DNA of 64,000 nucleotides from Streptomyces sclerotialus (lineage in GTDB: Bacteria > Actinomycetota > Actinomycetes > Streptomycetales > Streptomycetaceae): assembly GCF_040907265.1 (NCBI RefSeq), contig NZ_JBFOHP010000002.1, forward strand, positions 3,062,501 to 3,126,500. Direction: 5' to 3'. How positions within the stretch are numbered: position 1 is the first letter of the stretch; every line of letters starts with the position of its first letter. The notes under the pieces were generated by a model that was not told the origin of the DNA, did no database searches, and worked only from the letters and a program-made list of their open reading frames with translations. The translations under genes were made by a program, and so were the position numbers. Positions 8,536-16,161 of the stretch are shown here, piece by piece.

Positions 8536-11107
8536 GTGCCTGGCACGAATCTGACCCGCGAAGAGGCGCAGGAGCGGGCGCGCCTGCTGACCGTCGACGC
8601 GTACGAGATCGATCTGGATCTGAGCGGCGCGCAGGAGGGGGGCGTTTTCCGGTCCGTGACCACGGTGCGTTTCGACGTGGCCGAGGACGGGGCGGATTCG
8701 TTCATCGATCTGGTGGCGCCGGCCGTGCACGAGGTGGTGCTGAACGGCGCGGCGCTCGACGCCGCCGCGGTGTTCCAGGACTCGCGGATCGCGCTGGCGG
8801 GCCTGCCGGCCGGGCGCAACGAGCTGAAGGTCGTGGCGGACTGCGCGTACACCAACACGGGCGAGGGCCTGCACCGCTTCGTCGACCCGGTGGACCAGCA
8901 GGCCTACCTCTACACCCAGTTCGAGGTGCCGGACGCGCGGCGGGTGTTCGCGTCGTTCGAGCAGCCGGACCTCAAGGCCACCTTCCAGTTCACCGTGAAG
9001 GCGCCCGAGGGCTGGACCGTGGTGTCCAACTCCCCGACGCCGGAGCCCAAGGACAACGTCTGGTCCTTCGAGCCCACGCCGCGGATCTCCAGCTACATCA
9101 CCGCGCTGATCGTGGGCCCGTACCACTCCGTGCACAGCAGTTACGAGAAGGACGGGCGGCGGGTGCCGCTGGGCATCTACTGCCGGCCGTCGCTCGCCGA
9201 GTACCTGGACGCCGAGGAGATCTTCGCGGTCACCCGGCAGGGCTTCGACTGGTTCCAGGAGAAGTTCGACTACGCGTACCCGTTCGCCAAGTACGACCAG
9301 CTCTTCGTGCCGGAGTTCAACGCCGGCGCGATGGAGAACGCCGGCGCGGTGACCATCCGCGACCAGTACGTCTTCCGCTCCAAGGTGACCGACGCGGCGT
9401 ACGAGGTGCGGGCCGAGACCATCCTGCACGAGCTGGCCCACATGTGGTTCGGCGACCTCGTGACCATGGAGTGGTGGAACGACCTGTGGCTGAACGAGTC
9501 GTTCGCGACGTACACGTCCATCGCCTGCCAGGCGTACGCGCCGGGCAGCAAGTGGCCGCACTCGTGGACCACGTTCGCGAACTCCATGAAGACGTGGGCG
9601 TACCGGCAGGACCAGCTGCCGTCGACGCACCCGATCATGGCGGAGATCCGTGACCTGGACGACGTCCTCGTCAACTTCGACGGCATCACGTACGCCAAGG
9701 GCGCGAGCGTGCTGAAGCAGCTCGTCGCGTACGTCGGCATGGACGAGTTCTTCCGCGGCGTGCAGGCGTACTTCAAGCGCCACGCGTACGGCAACACCCG
9801 GCTCTCCGACCTGCTGGGCGCGCTGGAGGAGACCTCGGGCCGGGACCTGAAGACCTGGTCGAAGAAGTGGCTGCAGACGGCCGGCATCAACGTCCTCCGC
9901 CCGGAGATCGAGACGGACGCGGCGGGCAACGTCACCTCCTCTCGCCATCCGCCAGGAGGCCCCGGCGCTGCCCGAGGGCGCCACCGGCGAGCCGGTGCTG
10001 CGCCCGCACCGCATCGCGGTCGGCTGCTACGACCTCAAGGACGGCAAGCTGGTCCGCTCCGACCGCATCGAGCTGGACGTGGACGGCGAGCGCACCGAGG
10101 TGCCGTTCCCGGCGGGCACCCCGCGCCCGGCGGTCATCCTGCTCAACGAGGACGACCTCTCCTACGCCAAGGTGCGCCTGGACGAGGAGTCCCTGAAGAC
10201 CGTCACCGCGCACCTCGGCGACTTCTCCGAGTCGCTGCCGCGCGCACTGTGCTGGGCCTCGGCCTGGGACATGACCCGCGACGGCGAGCTGGCGACCCGC
10301 GACTACCTGGAGCTGGTGCTCGCCAACATCGGCAAGGAGTCCGACATCGGCGTGGTCCAGTCGCTGCAGCGGCAGGTCAAGCTGGCACTGGAGCTGTACG
10401 CCGCGCCGGACTGGCGCGAGACCGGCCTCGCGAAGTGGACCGACGCCTGCCTCAAGCAGCTGCGGGCCGCCGAGTCCGGCAGCGACCACCAGCTCGCGTG
10501 GGCCCGCGCGTTCGCCGCCGCGGCCCGTACGGACGCGCAGCTGGACCTCCTGCAGAACCTCCTGGACGGCACCGAGGAGATCACCGGCCTCGCCGTCGAC
10601 ACCGAGCTGCGCTGGGCGCTGCTGCAGCGGCTGGCCGCCACCGGCCGCGCGGACGAGAAGGCCATCGCGGCGGAGCTGGACCGGGACCGGACGTCGGCGG
10701 GTGAGCGGTACGCCGCGACCGCCCGCGCGGCCCGCCCGACGGCGGAGGCCAAGGCCGAGGCCTGGGCGTCGGTGGTGGCGTCGGACAAGCTGCCGAACGC
10801 CGTGCAGGAGGCCGTCATCGGCGGCTTCGTCCAGACCGACCAGCGCGAGCTGCTGGCCCCGTACACCGCGCAGTACTTCGACGCGCTGAAGAGCGTCTGG
10901 GAAGGGCGCAGCCACGAGATGGCGCAGCAGATCGCCGTCGGGCTCTACCCCTCGCTCCAGATCTCGCAGGAGACGCTGGACGCGACGGACGCCTGGCTGG
11001 CCTCGGCGGAGCCGAGCGCGGCCCTGCGCCGCCTGGTCACGGAGAACCGGGCCGGCGTGGAGCGCGCCCTGAAGGCCCAGGCGGCCGATGCCGCGGCCGC
11101 GGCCTGA
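8536..11107 (+). pseudogene. pepN: Aminopeptidase N with a single-base frameshift
   Basis: This is a zinc aminopeptidase of the M1 family, about 856 residues if the frame is corrected. GTG 8536 has GAAGGAG upstream. The exopeptidase motif GAMEN is followed by zinc-binding HELAHMW and the downstream Glu in NESFAT, so the catalytic domain is intact. The reading frame breaks near 9938-9943: TCCTCTCGCC reads as if one extra base interrupts TCC-TTC-GCC, where homologous reading would give SFAIRQEAP. The following frame continues without a gap to 11107 through the whole C-terminal helical domain. As written, the product would keep the active site but lose the proper C-terminal domain. This is either a real mutation (perhaps tolerated because a paralogue lies at 1-717) or a sequencing error. 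Confidence 0.85.
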
Positions 11108-11171
11108 GCCGGCATAGCGGGGCCCGTCCCCGCCGTGCCCGGCTGCGGCACCGTCGGCGCTGAGCGCGCAG

Positions 11172-11201
11172 TTCCCCGCGCCCCCTCAGGGGCGCGGGGA
11201 A
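11172..11201. repeat. Streptomyces intergenic hairpin element, copy 1
   Basis: TTCCCCGCGCCCC and GGGGCGCGGGGAA form a 13-bp stem with a CTCA loop, preceded by GCGCAG. The same element, with longer arms, is at 22156-22197. Flanking bases are also similar in the two copies (GCGAGCAA, then a run rich in GCGGCGGGGC). It follows the pepN stop, so it probably also serves as a terminator. This sequence type is dispersed between genes in many Streptomyces. Confidence 0.65.
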
Positions 11202-11343
11202 GTGTCGACATGCGGCTCCGCCGCGTGGGCGCGAGCAAGCCACGCGGCGGGGCGGCCGGGTGCGGAGGGGCCCCTTCGTGGTGCCGTCCGGCGTCGGCGC
11301 GATCGTGCGCTGCCGTCCGCCGGACGAGTCATGCGGAACGGCG

Positions 11344-12498
11344 TCAGCCGTTCACCTCGTCGAAGCGGCGGCGCAGTTCGGCGCGGCCGGCTTCGGTCAG
11401 CTCACCGTGCACGCGCATGCGGGCAAGTCCGCCGTCGGGGAAGACGTCCAGGCGGAGGTGGGTCGCGGTGACCGTCTGCGGCAGGACGAAGCGGTGCGGC
11501 GTGTCCGGCTGCAGCTTGGTCTTCGGCAGAACCTCGAACCACGAGGACTCGTCAGCCGGGTCCGCGGCAGCGGCATCGCAGCCGTACAGCGCCGCCCAGC
11601 CGGCCGAGTTGCCCTTGAGGTACGCCGTGTCGATCTCGACCGCGCGGATCTCGCCCTGCGCGGCGAGGCGGAAGCGGACCCAGTCGTTGGTGCCCTTGAC
11701 CCGGCGGCGGCGGTTCTCCCAGCCGTCGTCCATCTTGCGGGAGAGGTCGGGCTGGATGATCTGGGTGGGCGAGGAGTAGAAGCGGTCCGAGGCGTCCTCG
11801 ACCGCGCCGCCGTTCAGGACGGAGGCCAGGTCGACGGTGCCGAGCAGCTCCAGCCACTCGGGGTCGGCCACGACCTCGCCGTGCACCCGGAGGCGGGCGA
11901 TGCCGCCGTCGGGGTGCTGCTTGAGGCGGAGGTGGGTGAAGCGGCGCTCGGCGGTGACCTCGAAGCCGTTGGCGGCGTGGCCGCGTACCGGCGTACGGGG
12001 GACGATCTCCTCCCACTTCACGTCGTCGGCGAGCAGTTCCTCCGGGCTCGGGCTGCCCGGTACGGAGGTGGCCTCGACGGTGACCTGCTGCGGGTAGTTG
12101 CCGCGGAAGTGGGCGGTGTCGACGATGATGCCGCGGATCACGCCGGGTACGGCGAGGCGGATCAGCGCCCAGTCGTGCTCGTCGTCGGTCGGGAAGGGGT
12201 GGTCACCGTCGGCGCCGCGGCGGCGCCGGGTCTCCCAGCCGTCCATGATCTTGCCCTTGTGGCCGAAGTGGTGCGGGTCGAAGACCGCGGGCTCCGGCTT
12301 CAGCAGGTTCTCGCGCTCGGCGAAGAACTCGTCGTTCGCGGCGATCACACCGGCGCCGAACCGGCGGTCGGCGAGGTCGACGAGCGAGGTGAAGGCGAAG
12401 TCCCCGCCGCGGTAGTCGGCGTAGGGGTCGCCGCCGCCGTACGGGGCGGCGTCGTTGGCGTGCGGATCAGTGGAGGAGGCGGCCGGGGTGGTGGTCAT
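11344..12498 (-). CDS. alc: Allantoicase
   Basis: This 384-residue enzyme hydrolyses allantoate to ureidoglycolate and urea in purine-nitrogen salvage. It consists of two tandem allantoicase domains, each with the GKIMDGWETRRRR-like or RKMDDGWENRRRR signature (about residues 85 and 265) and the closing P-D-G-G-(I/L)-AR-(L/M)RVHGE motif (about residues 205 and 360). ATG 12498 has a GAAGGG site. Allantoinase and ureide genes are not adjacent, so this gene stands alone. An imperfect inverted repeat and a GAAAGTTTC palindrome lie in the upstream region and could bind a regulator. Confidence 0.93.
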   Translation of the reverse strand: MTTTPAASSTDPHANDAAPYGGGDPYADYRGGDFAFTSLVDLADRRFGAGVIAANDEFFAERENLLKPEPAVFDPHHFGHKGKIMDGWETRRRRGADGDHPFPTDDEHDWALIRLAVPGVIRGIIVDTAHFRGNYPQQVTVEATSVPGSPSPEELLADDVKWEEIVPRTPVRGHAANGFEVTAERRFTHLRLKQHPDGGIARLRVHGEVVADPEWLELLGTVDLASVLNGGAVEDASDRFYSSPTQIIQPDLSRKMDDGWENRRRRVKGTNDWVRFRLAAQGEIRAVEIDTAYLKGNSAGWAALYGCDAAAADPADESSWFEVLPKTKLQPDTPHRFVLPQTVTATHLRLDVFPDGGLARMRVHGELTEAGRAELRRRFDEVNG

Positions 12499-12525
12499 CT
12501 CTGCCCTTCGTCGTCCGGGGGTGAC

Positions 12526-12557
12526 GTGTGCTCACTGCACGTGGTGAGTGCGCACAC
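12526..12557. promoter_or_regulatory. Inverted repeat upstream of allantoicase
   Basis: GTGTGC-T-CACT pairs with AGTG-C-GCACAC across a 10-base centre, an interrupted 10-bp inverted repeat located 28 bases before the allantoicase start. A separate GAAAGTTTC palindrome is at 12594-12602. The position suits a repressor or activator site for the purine catabolic gene; the binding protein is unknown. Confidence 0.4.
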
Positions 12558-12653
12558 CATCGACTTTCGCAGAGGCGTTCGGGCAGGTCTATCGAAAGTT
12601 TCTGCAGTAGACGTGAAGCAAACATGAAAGGTGCACCGGGCCGGCACGGCCGC

Positions 12654-13571
12654 CTACTGCTCCGACAGTTCGGCCGCCACCTGTCGCAGGGCGGCCAGTA
12701 CGCGGGCCATGCCCGGCGCGTCCTCGGCCCCCCGGCGGACCGCCGCGACGACGTGGCGGCGGGGCTGGTCGGCGTGGAGGACCCGGACGGCGACGCCCGC
12801 GCCGCCGCGTTCCGGCCGCATCGCCATACGCGGTACGAGCGCCACGCCCATGCCGGCCGCGACCATGGCCAGGATCGCCGCCCAGTCGGCCGCCGCATGG
12901 GCCTGCTCCGGGACGAATCCGGCGTTCTCGCAGACCGTCGTGGTGATCTGGGACCAGGGCCCGCTCCGCCCGAAGATCCATGGCTCGCCCGCCAGGTCGG
13001 CCAGCCGGAGCCCCGGCTCGGCGGCGAGCGGATGGCCGGCCGGCAGCGCCACGTCCAGCGGATCGGCGAGCAGCGAGAACCGGGCGAACTTGGGGTCGCG
13101 CGGCGTGGGCGCGTGGGCCGCCAGGGAGAGCGCGAGGTCCACGCTGCCCTCCGACAGCAGCTCGTACGCCTCCGCCGCCTCGGCCTCCCGTACCCGGACC
13201 ACCAGGCCCGCATGGGTCCGGCGCAGCCGCTCGACGGCGGGCACCACCAGTGCCGGGATCGCCGTGGAGAACGCGCCGACCTGCACCTCACCGGCCTCGC
13301 CCCGGAGGTAGCCGAGCAGCTCCGCGTCCGCCCGCTCCAGCTGCGCGAAGACCGCGTCGGCGTGGCGGAGCACCAGGTGGGCCGCGTCGGTCAGGCGGAC
13401 CCGGCGGCCGTGGGCCTGGAGCAGGGTCACCCCGAGCTGCTTGGCGAGCCCGGTCAGCTGCTGCGAGACCGCCGAGGGCGTCATGTGCAGCGCCTCGGCG
13501 GTCGCGGTCACCGTGCCCAGCTCACCGAGGGTGCGCAGGATCCGCAGCTTCTTGATGTCCCAGTCGGCCAT
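12654..13571 (-). CDS. LysR-family transcriptional regulator
   Basis: This is a 305-residue regulator. Residues 3-62 form the winged helix-turn-helix (LRILRTLGELGTVTATAEAL, then MTPSAVSQQLTGLAKQLG). The rest is a periplasmic-binding-protein-like ligand domain from about residue 90 to 295. The start MADWDIKKL at ATG 13571 is typical for this Streptomyces subgroup. The gene begins 17 bases after the stop of the DMT exporter gene on the same strand, so the two are probably co-transcribed and the regulator may control the exporter. This is an unusual LysR layout, since most LysR genes are divergent from their target. Confidence 0.88.
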   Translation of the reverse strand: MADWDIKKLRILRTLGELGTVTATAEALHMTPSAVSQQLTGLAKQLGVTLLQAHGRRVRLTDAAHLVLRHADAVFAQLERADAELLGYLRGEAGEVQVGAFSTAIPALVVPAVERLRRTHAGLVVRVREAEAAEAYELLSEGSVDLALSLAAHAPTPRDPKFARFSLLADPLDVALPAGHPLAAEPGLRLADLAGEPWIFGRSGPWSQITTTVCENAGFVPEQAHAAADWAAILAMVAAGMGVALVPRMAMRPERGGAGVAVRVLHADQPRRHVVAAVRRGAEDAPGMARVLAALRQVAAELSEQ

Positions 13572-13588
13572 GCGGGCAGCGTATGCGG

Positions 13589-14563
13589 TCACCCCGCGGC
13601 TCTCCGGCGCACGCCGGCGGCCAGCACCACGCCGCCGAGGATCAGCGCCATGCAGAGGACCTGGACCGGTCCGGTGCGCTCGCCGAGCAGGAGGTGGGCG
13701 AAGAGGGCGACGCAGACGGGCTGGAGGTAGTAGACGGCGCCCGCGCGGGCCGCGCCGACCAGGTCGATGGCCTTGTTCCAGGTGAAGAAGGCCACCGCGG
13801 AGGAGAAGATCCCGACGTACAGCAGCGGGCCGACCGTGTCGGTGCCGGGCGTGAAGCCGCCCTGCACGGCGAGGCTGACGGCGTACGCGGGAGCCAGCAT
13901 CAGCGTGCCGAGGAGGAAGGTCACGCACAGGAAGACCGGGCCGGGGATCTCCGCCGGCTTGTGGCGCACCAGCACGCTGTATCCGGCGAAGCAGGCCATG
14001 GCCGCGAGCATCCACAGGCTTCCGGCGTTGAGTTCCAGCCGGAACAGGGCCGTCGGGTCGCCCTTGCCGATCAGGGTGAGCACGCCCGCCGTCGCGATCA
14101 GCATGCCAGTAGCGCGCCGTGCGCCGATGCGTTCGCCGCTCCGGCCGAAGCGTCCGAACAGCGCCATCAGTGTCGGCGACGCCGCCATGAACATCCCCAT
14201 GGAACCGGCCGTGGTGGTCAGTCCCGCCTGGTGGACCAGGGTGTTGTAGAGGGCGACGCCGAGCAGCGAGGCCGGCACCAGGAAGCGCAGATGGCGGCGG
14301 AGGACCGCGCGCTGCCGCCACACCTGCGGGAGCGTCATGGGCGCCACGGCGAGCAGCGCGATGACCCAGCGCCAGAAGACGGCCTGCACGGGCGGCACGC
14401 TGTCGTGCAGCGCCCGGGTCGCGACGAAGCTGCCGGCCCAGACGACGGTCGCGGTCAGCGCGAGGCCGAGGCCGGTGAGGGTGGCGCGGCGGGCGGTGGC
14501 GGAGCGTACGGAGCGGGGTTCGCTGCCGGTCCGTACGGCTGTCTCCTGGTCCAGGACTGTCAC
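13589..14563 (-). CDS. DMT-superfamily (EamA/RhaT) transporter
   Basis: This 324-residue membrane protein has ten predicted helices arranged as two EamA repeats. The first begins LTGLGLALTATVVWAGSF; the second begins near LWMLAAMACFAGYSVLV. Conserved family segments include VFWRWVIALL and LGERTGPVQVLCMALILGGV. Members usually export small metabolites or amino acids; the substrate is unknown. Start GTG 14563 (product MTVLDQETA) is preceded by GAAGGGAAG. The start codon lies inside one arm of a 17-bp perfect inverted repeat, suggesting control of translation by mRNA structure. Confidence 0.85.
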   Translation of the reverse strand: MTVLDQETAVRTGSEPRSVRSATARRATLTGLGLALTATVVWAGSFVATRALHDSVPPVQAVFWRWVIALLAVAPMTLPQVWRQRAVLRRHLRFLVPASLLGVALYNTLVHQAGLTTTAGSMGMFMAASPTLMALFGRFGRSGERIGARRATGMLIATAGVLTLIGKGDPTALFRLELNAGSLWMLAAMACFAGYSVLVRHKPAEIPGPVFLCVTFLLGTLMLAPAYAVSLAVQGGFTPGTDTVGPLLYVGIFSSAVAFFTWNKAIDLVGAARAGAVYYLQPVCVALFAHLLLGERTGPVQVLCMALILGGVVLAAGVRRRAAG

Positions 14564-14611
14564 GGCTTCCCTTCGTCGGTGCGGAATGCACCTACCGTGA
14601 CAGTCCTGGAC
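14549..14611 (-). promoter_or_regulatory. Long inverted repeat covering the transporter start codon
   Basis: Bases 14549-14565 and 14595-14611 are perfect 17-bp reverse complements (CCGTGACAGTCCTGGAC and its complement). On the - strand transcript the 5' arm would pair with the arm that contains the GTG start codon and the first five codons. The 29-base loop would contain the ribosome site. Folding would hide the start codon. It could instead be a protein-binding site or the trace of a small inverted duplication. Confidence 0.6.
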
Positions 14612-14635
14612 TCCTCAGGTCCATCGAATGTTTTT

Positions 14636-14670
14636 GACGCTTCCTTTCAGCTGAGCTGAAAGGAAGCGTC
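14636..14670 (-). terminator. Perfect 17-bp hairpin after the desaturase gene
   Basis: GACGCTTCCTTTCAGCT, one central G, and its exact complement form a 35-base palindrome located 15 bases downstream of the desaturase stop. On the + strand a TTTTT run precedes it, which reads as AAAAA after the stem on the - strand, so there is no classical U-tract. It separates the desaturase from the transporter transcript. Confidence 0.65.
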
Positions 14671-14684
14671 CGAAGGAAGCGGGG

Positions 14685-15662
14685 TCAGCCCTGCCGGGCC
14701 GCCTTGCGGGCCTCCCGGGCGGCGAGCCGCTCGTCGAACTTGCGCGCCTGGTCGTCCAGGCCGCCCATGAAGAGCCCCAGCTCCTCCTGCGCCCGCAGAC
14801 CCGCCGGGCCGAGCCCGCCGATCTCCATGACCTTGAGGAAGCGCAGTACGGGCTGGAGCACGTCGTCGTGGTGGATGCGCAGGTTGTAGATGCCGCCGAG
14901 CGCCATCCGGGCCGCGGCCCGCTCGAAGCCGGGCATGCCGTGGCCCGGCATCCGGAAGCCGGTCACCACGTCGCGCACGGCGCACATGGTCTGGTCGGGG
15001 GCCAGCTCGAAGGCCGAGGCGAGGAGGTTGCGGTAGAAGACCATGTGGAGGTTCTCGTCCGTGGCGATCCGGGCGAGCATCCGGTCGCAGACCGGGTCGC
15101 CGGAGTGCCGCCCGGTGTTCCGGTGCGAGATGCGGGTGGCCAGCTCCTGGAAGGCCACGTACGCCACGGAGTGCAGCATGCTGTGGTTGTTGTCGGACTC
15201 GAAGCCCTCCGACATGTGCGCCATGCGGAAGCGTTCCAGCTGCACCGGGTCGACGGCCCGGCTGGTCAGCAGGTAGTCACGCATCACGATGCCGTGCCGG
15301 CCCTCCTCGGCCGTCCAGCGGTGCACCCAGGTGCCCCACGCGCCGTCCCGTCCGAAGAGGGTGGCGATCTCGTGGTGGTAGCTGGGCAGGTTGTCCTCGG
15401 TGAGCAGGTTCACGACCAGGGCCGTACGGCCTATGTCGGTGACCTTGGACTGCTCGGGCGCCCACGGCTCACCGTCCATCACACCGTCGAAGTTCCGGCC
15501 GTCGCTCCAGGGCACGTACTCGTGCGGCATCCACTCCTTGGCGATCTTCAGATGCCGGTTCAGCTCTTTCTCGACGACCTCTTCGAGCGCATACAGGAGT
15601 TGAGCGTCACTCCAGGCGGTCTGGCCGCGCTCTCCGTCTTGGTGGGCGGGGGCGATGGTCAT
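14685..15662 (-). CDS. Acyl-ACP desaturase (soluble di-iron)
   Basis: This is a 325-residue type 2 fatty acid desaturase. The two iron-binding E-x2-H motifs are seen as EEGRH (about residue 120) and DENLH (about residue 210). Further ligands are the Glu residues in LLYALEEVVEKELNRHL and FQELATRISHRN. The length and motifs match the actinobacterial DesA group, which introduces a double bond into acyl chains bound to acyl carrier protein. The start is ATG 15662. Upstream lie overlapping inverted repeats around TACGG/CCGTA, suggesting regulation by a TetR-type factor. The gene is closed by a strong hairpin. Confidence 0.9.
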   Translation of the reverse strand: MTIAPAHQDGERGQTAWSDAQLLYALEEVVEKELNRHLKIAKEWMPHEYVPWSDGRNFDGVMDGEPWAPEQSKVTDIGRTALVVNLLTEDNLPSYHHEIATLFGRDGAWGTWVHRWTAEEGRHGIVMRDYLLTSRAVDPVQLERFRMAHMSEGFESDNNHSMLHSVAYVAFQELATRISHRNTGRHSGDPVCDRMLARIATDENLHMVFYRNLLASAFELAPDQTMCAVRDVVTGFRMPGHGMPGFERAAARMALGGIYNLRIHHDDVLQPVLRFLKVMEIGGLGPAGLRAQEELGLFMGGLDDQARKFDERLAAREARKAARQG

Positions 15663-15693
15663 ACGGGGTCTCCTGGGGACATGGAGAAAGCCT

Positions 15694-15725
15694 TACGGAA
15701 CCGTAGGTTACGGCATCGTAGGTTA
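15694..15725 (-). promoter_or_regulatory. Overlapping repeats upstream of the desaturase (likely operator)
   Basis: TACGG-AA-CCGTA (15694-15705) overlaps CCGTA-GGT-TACGG (15701-15713), and CGTAGGTTA occurs twice (15702-15710 and 15717-15725). A TTGACG -35-like hexamer on the - strand lies just upstream at 15732-15737. The arrangement suits a dimeric TetR-family repressor covering the promoter; the regulator is not in this window. Confidence 0.5.
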
Positions 15726-15797
15726 GGTCTCCGTCAAGACGTCCCGCCACCGCAATCGGGTGAATGTCCACAAAACGACCCCGCAGCATGCAAAAAA

Positions 15798-15830
15798 GCG
15801 CCGAACGGTTCCGTACGAACCGTTCGGCGC
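15798..15830 (-). terminator. Intrinsic terminator with U-tract
   Basis: GCGCCGAACGGTTC pairs with GAACCGTTCGGCGC around a 5-base loop. On the - strand the stem is followed directly by TTTTTT. This is a textbook Rho-independent terminator for the small membrane protein gene (and possibly malQ read-through), rare in such GC-rich DNA. Confidence 0.88.
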
Positions 15831-15870
15831 CTTGCAGTCTGTGGTGCCCGGTGAGCTTGAAGGGCCGGGG

Positions 15871-16113
15871 TCAGCTCTTCTCGGCCTTGCGGGACTTGTC
15901 GCCCACCATGACCAGGCCGGCGATGACCAGGAAGAGGACGATGGGCAGCGCGACGTAGAGGCCGAGCGTCTCGACGACACTCAGGCCCGGACCCGGGTCG
16001 TCGCCGTCGTCGCGGGTGAGCGCGAAAGCAGGGGACGACATCAGCAGCAGCAGCGCGGTACCGGCGGTGATCGTTCCGGCGCGCAGGGCGTGGTTCTTGA
16101 CCTTGTTGCTCAC
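15871..16113 (-). CDS. Small membrane protein of unknown function
   Basis: This is an 80-residue protein. GTG 16113 with GAGG five bases upstream is preferred to the TTG three codons further out. A Sec signal-like helix (residues about 12-31, AGTITAGTALLLLMSSPAFA) is followed by an acidic linker (DDGDDPGPG). A second hydrophobic helix (VALPIVLFLVIAGLVMVG) and a short basic tail KSRKAEK come last. It is likely a small envelope protein with its acidic loop outside. The family is conserved in Streptomyces near malQ but has no known function. Confidence 0.65.
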   Translation of the reverse strand: MSNKVKNHALRAGTITAGTALLLLMSSPAFALTRDDGDDPGPGLSVVETLGLYVALPIVLFLVIAGLVMVGDKSRKAEKS

Positions 16114-16161
16114 GTACCTCAACGTATCGGACGCCCGAACGCCCTGCGCGCTCGGGGTGCC

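Noticed and set aside
16114..16122. TTG 16122 as start of the small membrane protein
   Set aside because: GTG 16113 has a properly spaced GAGG, which the TTG lacks.
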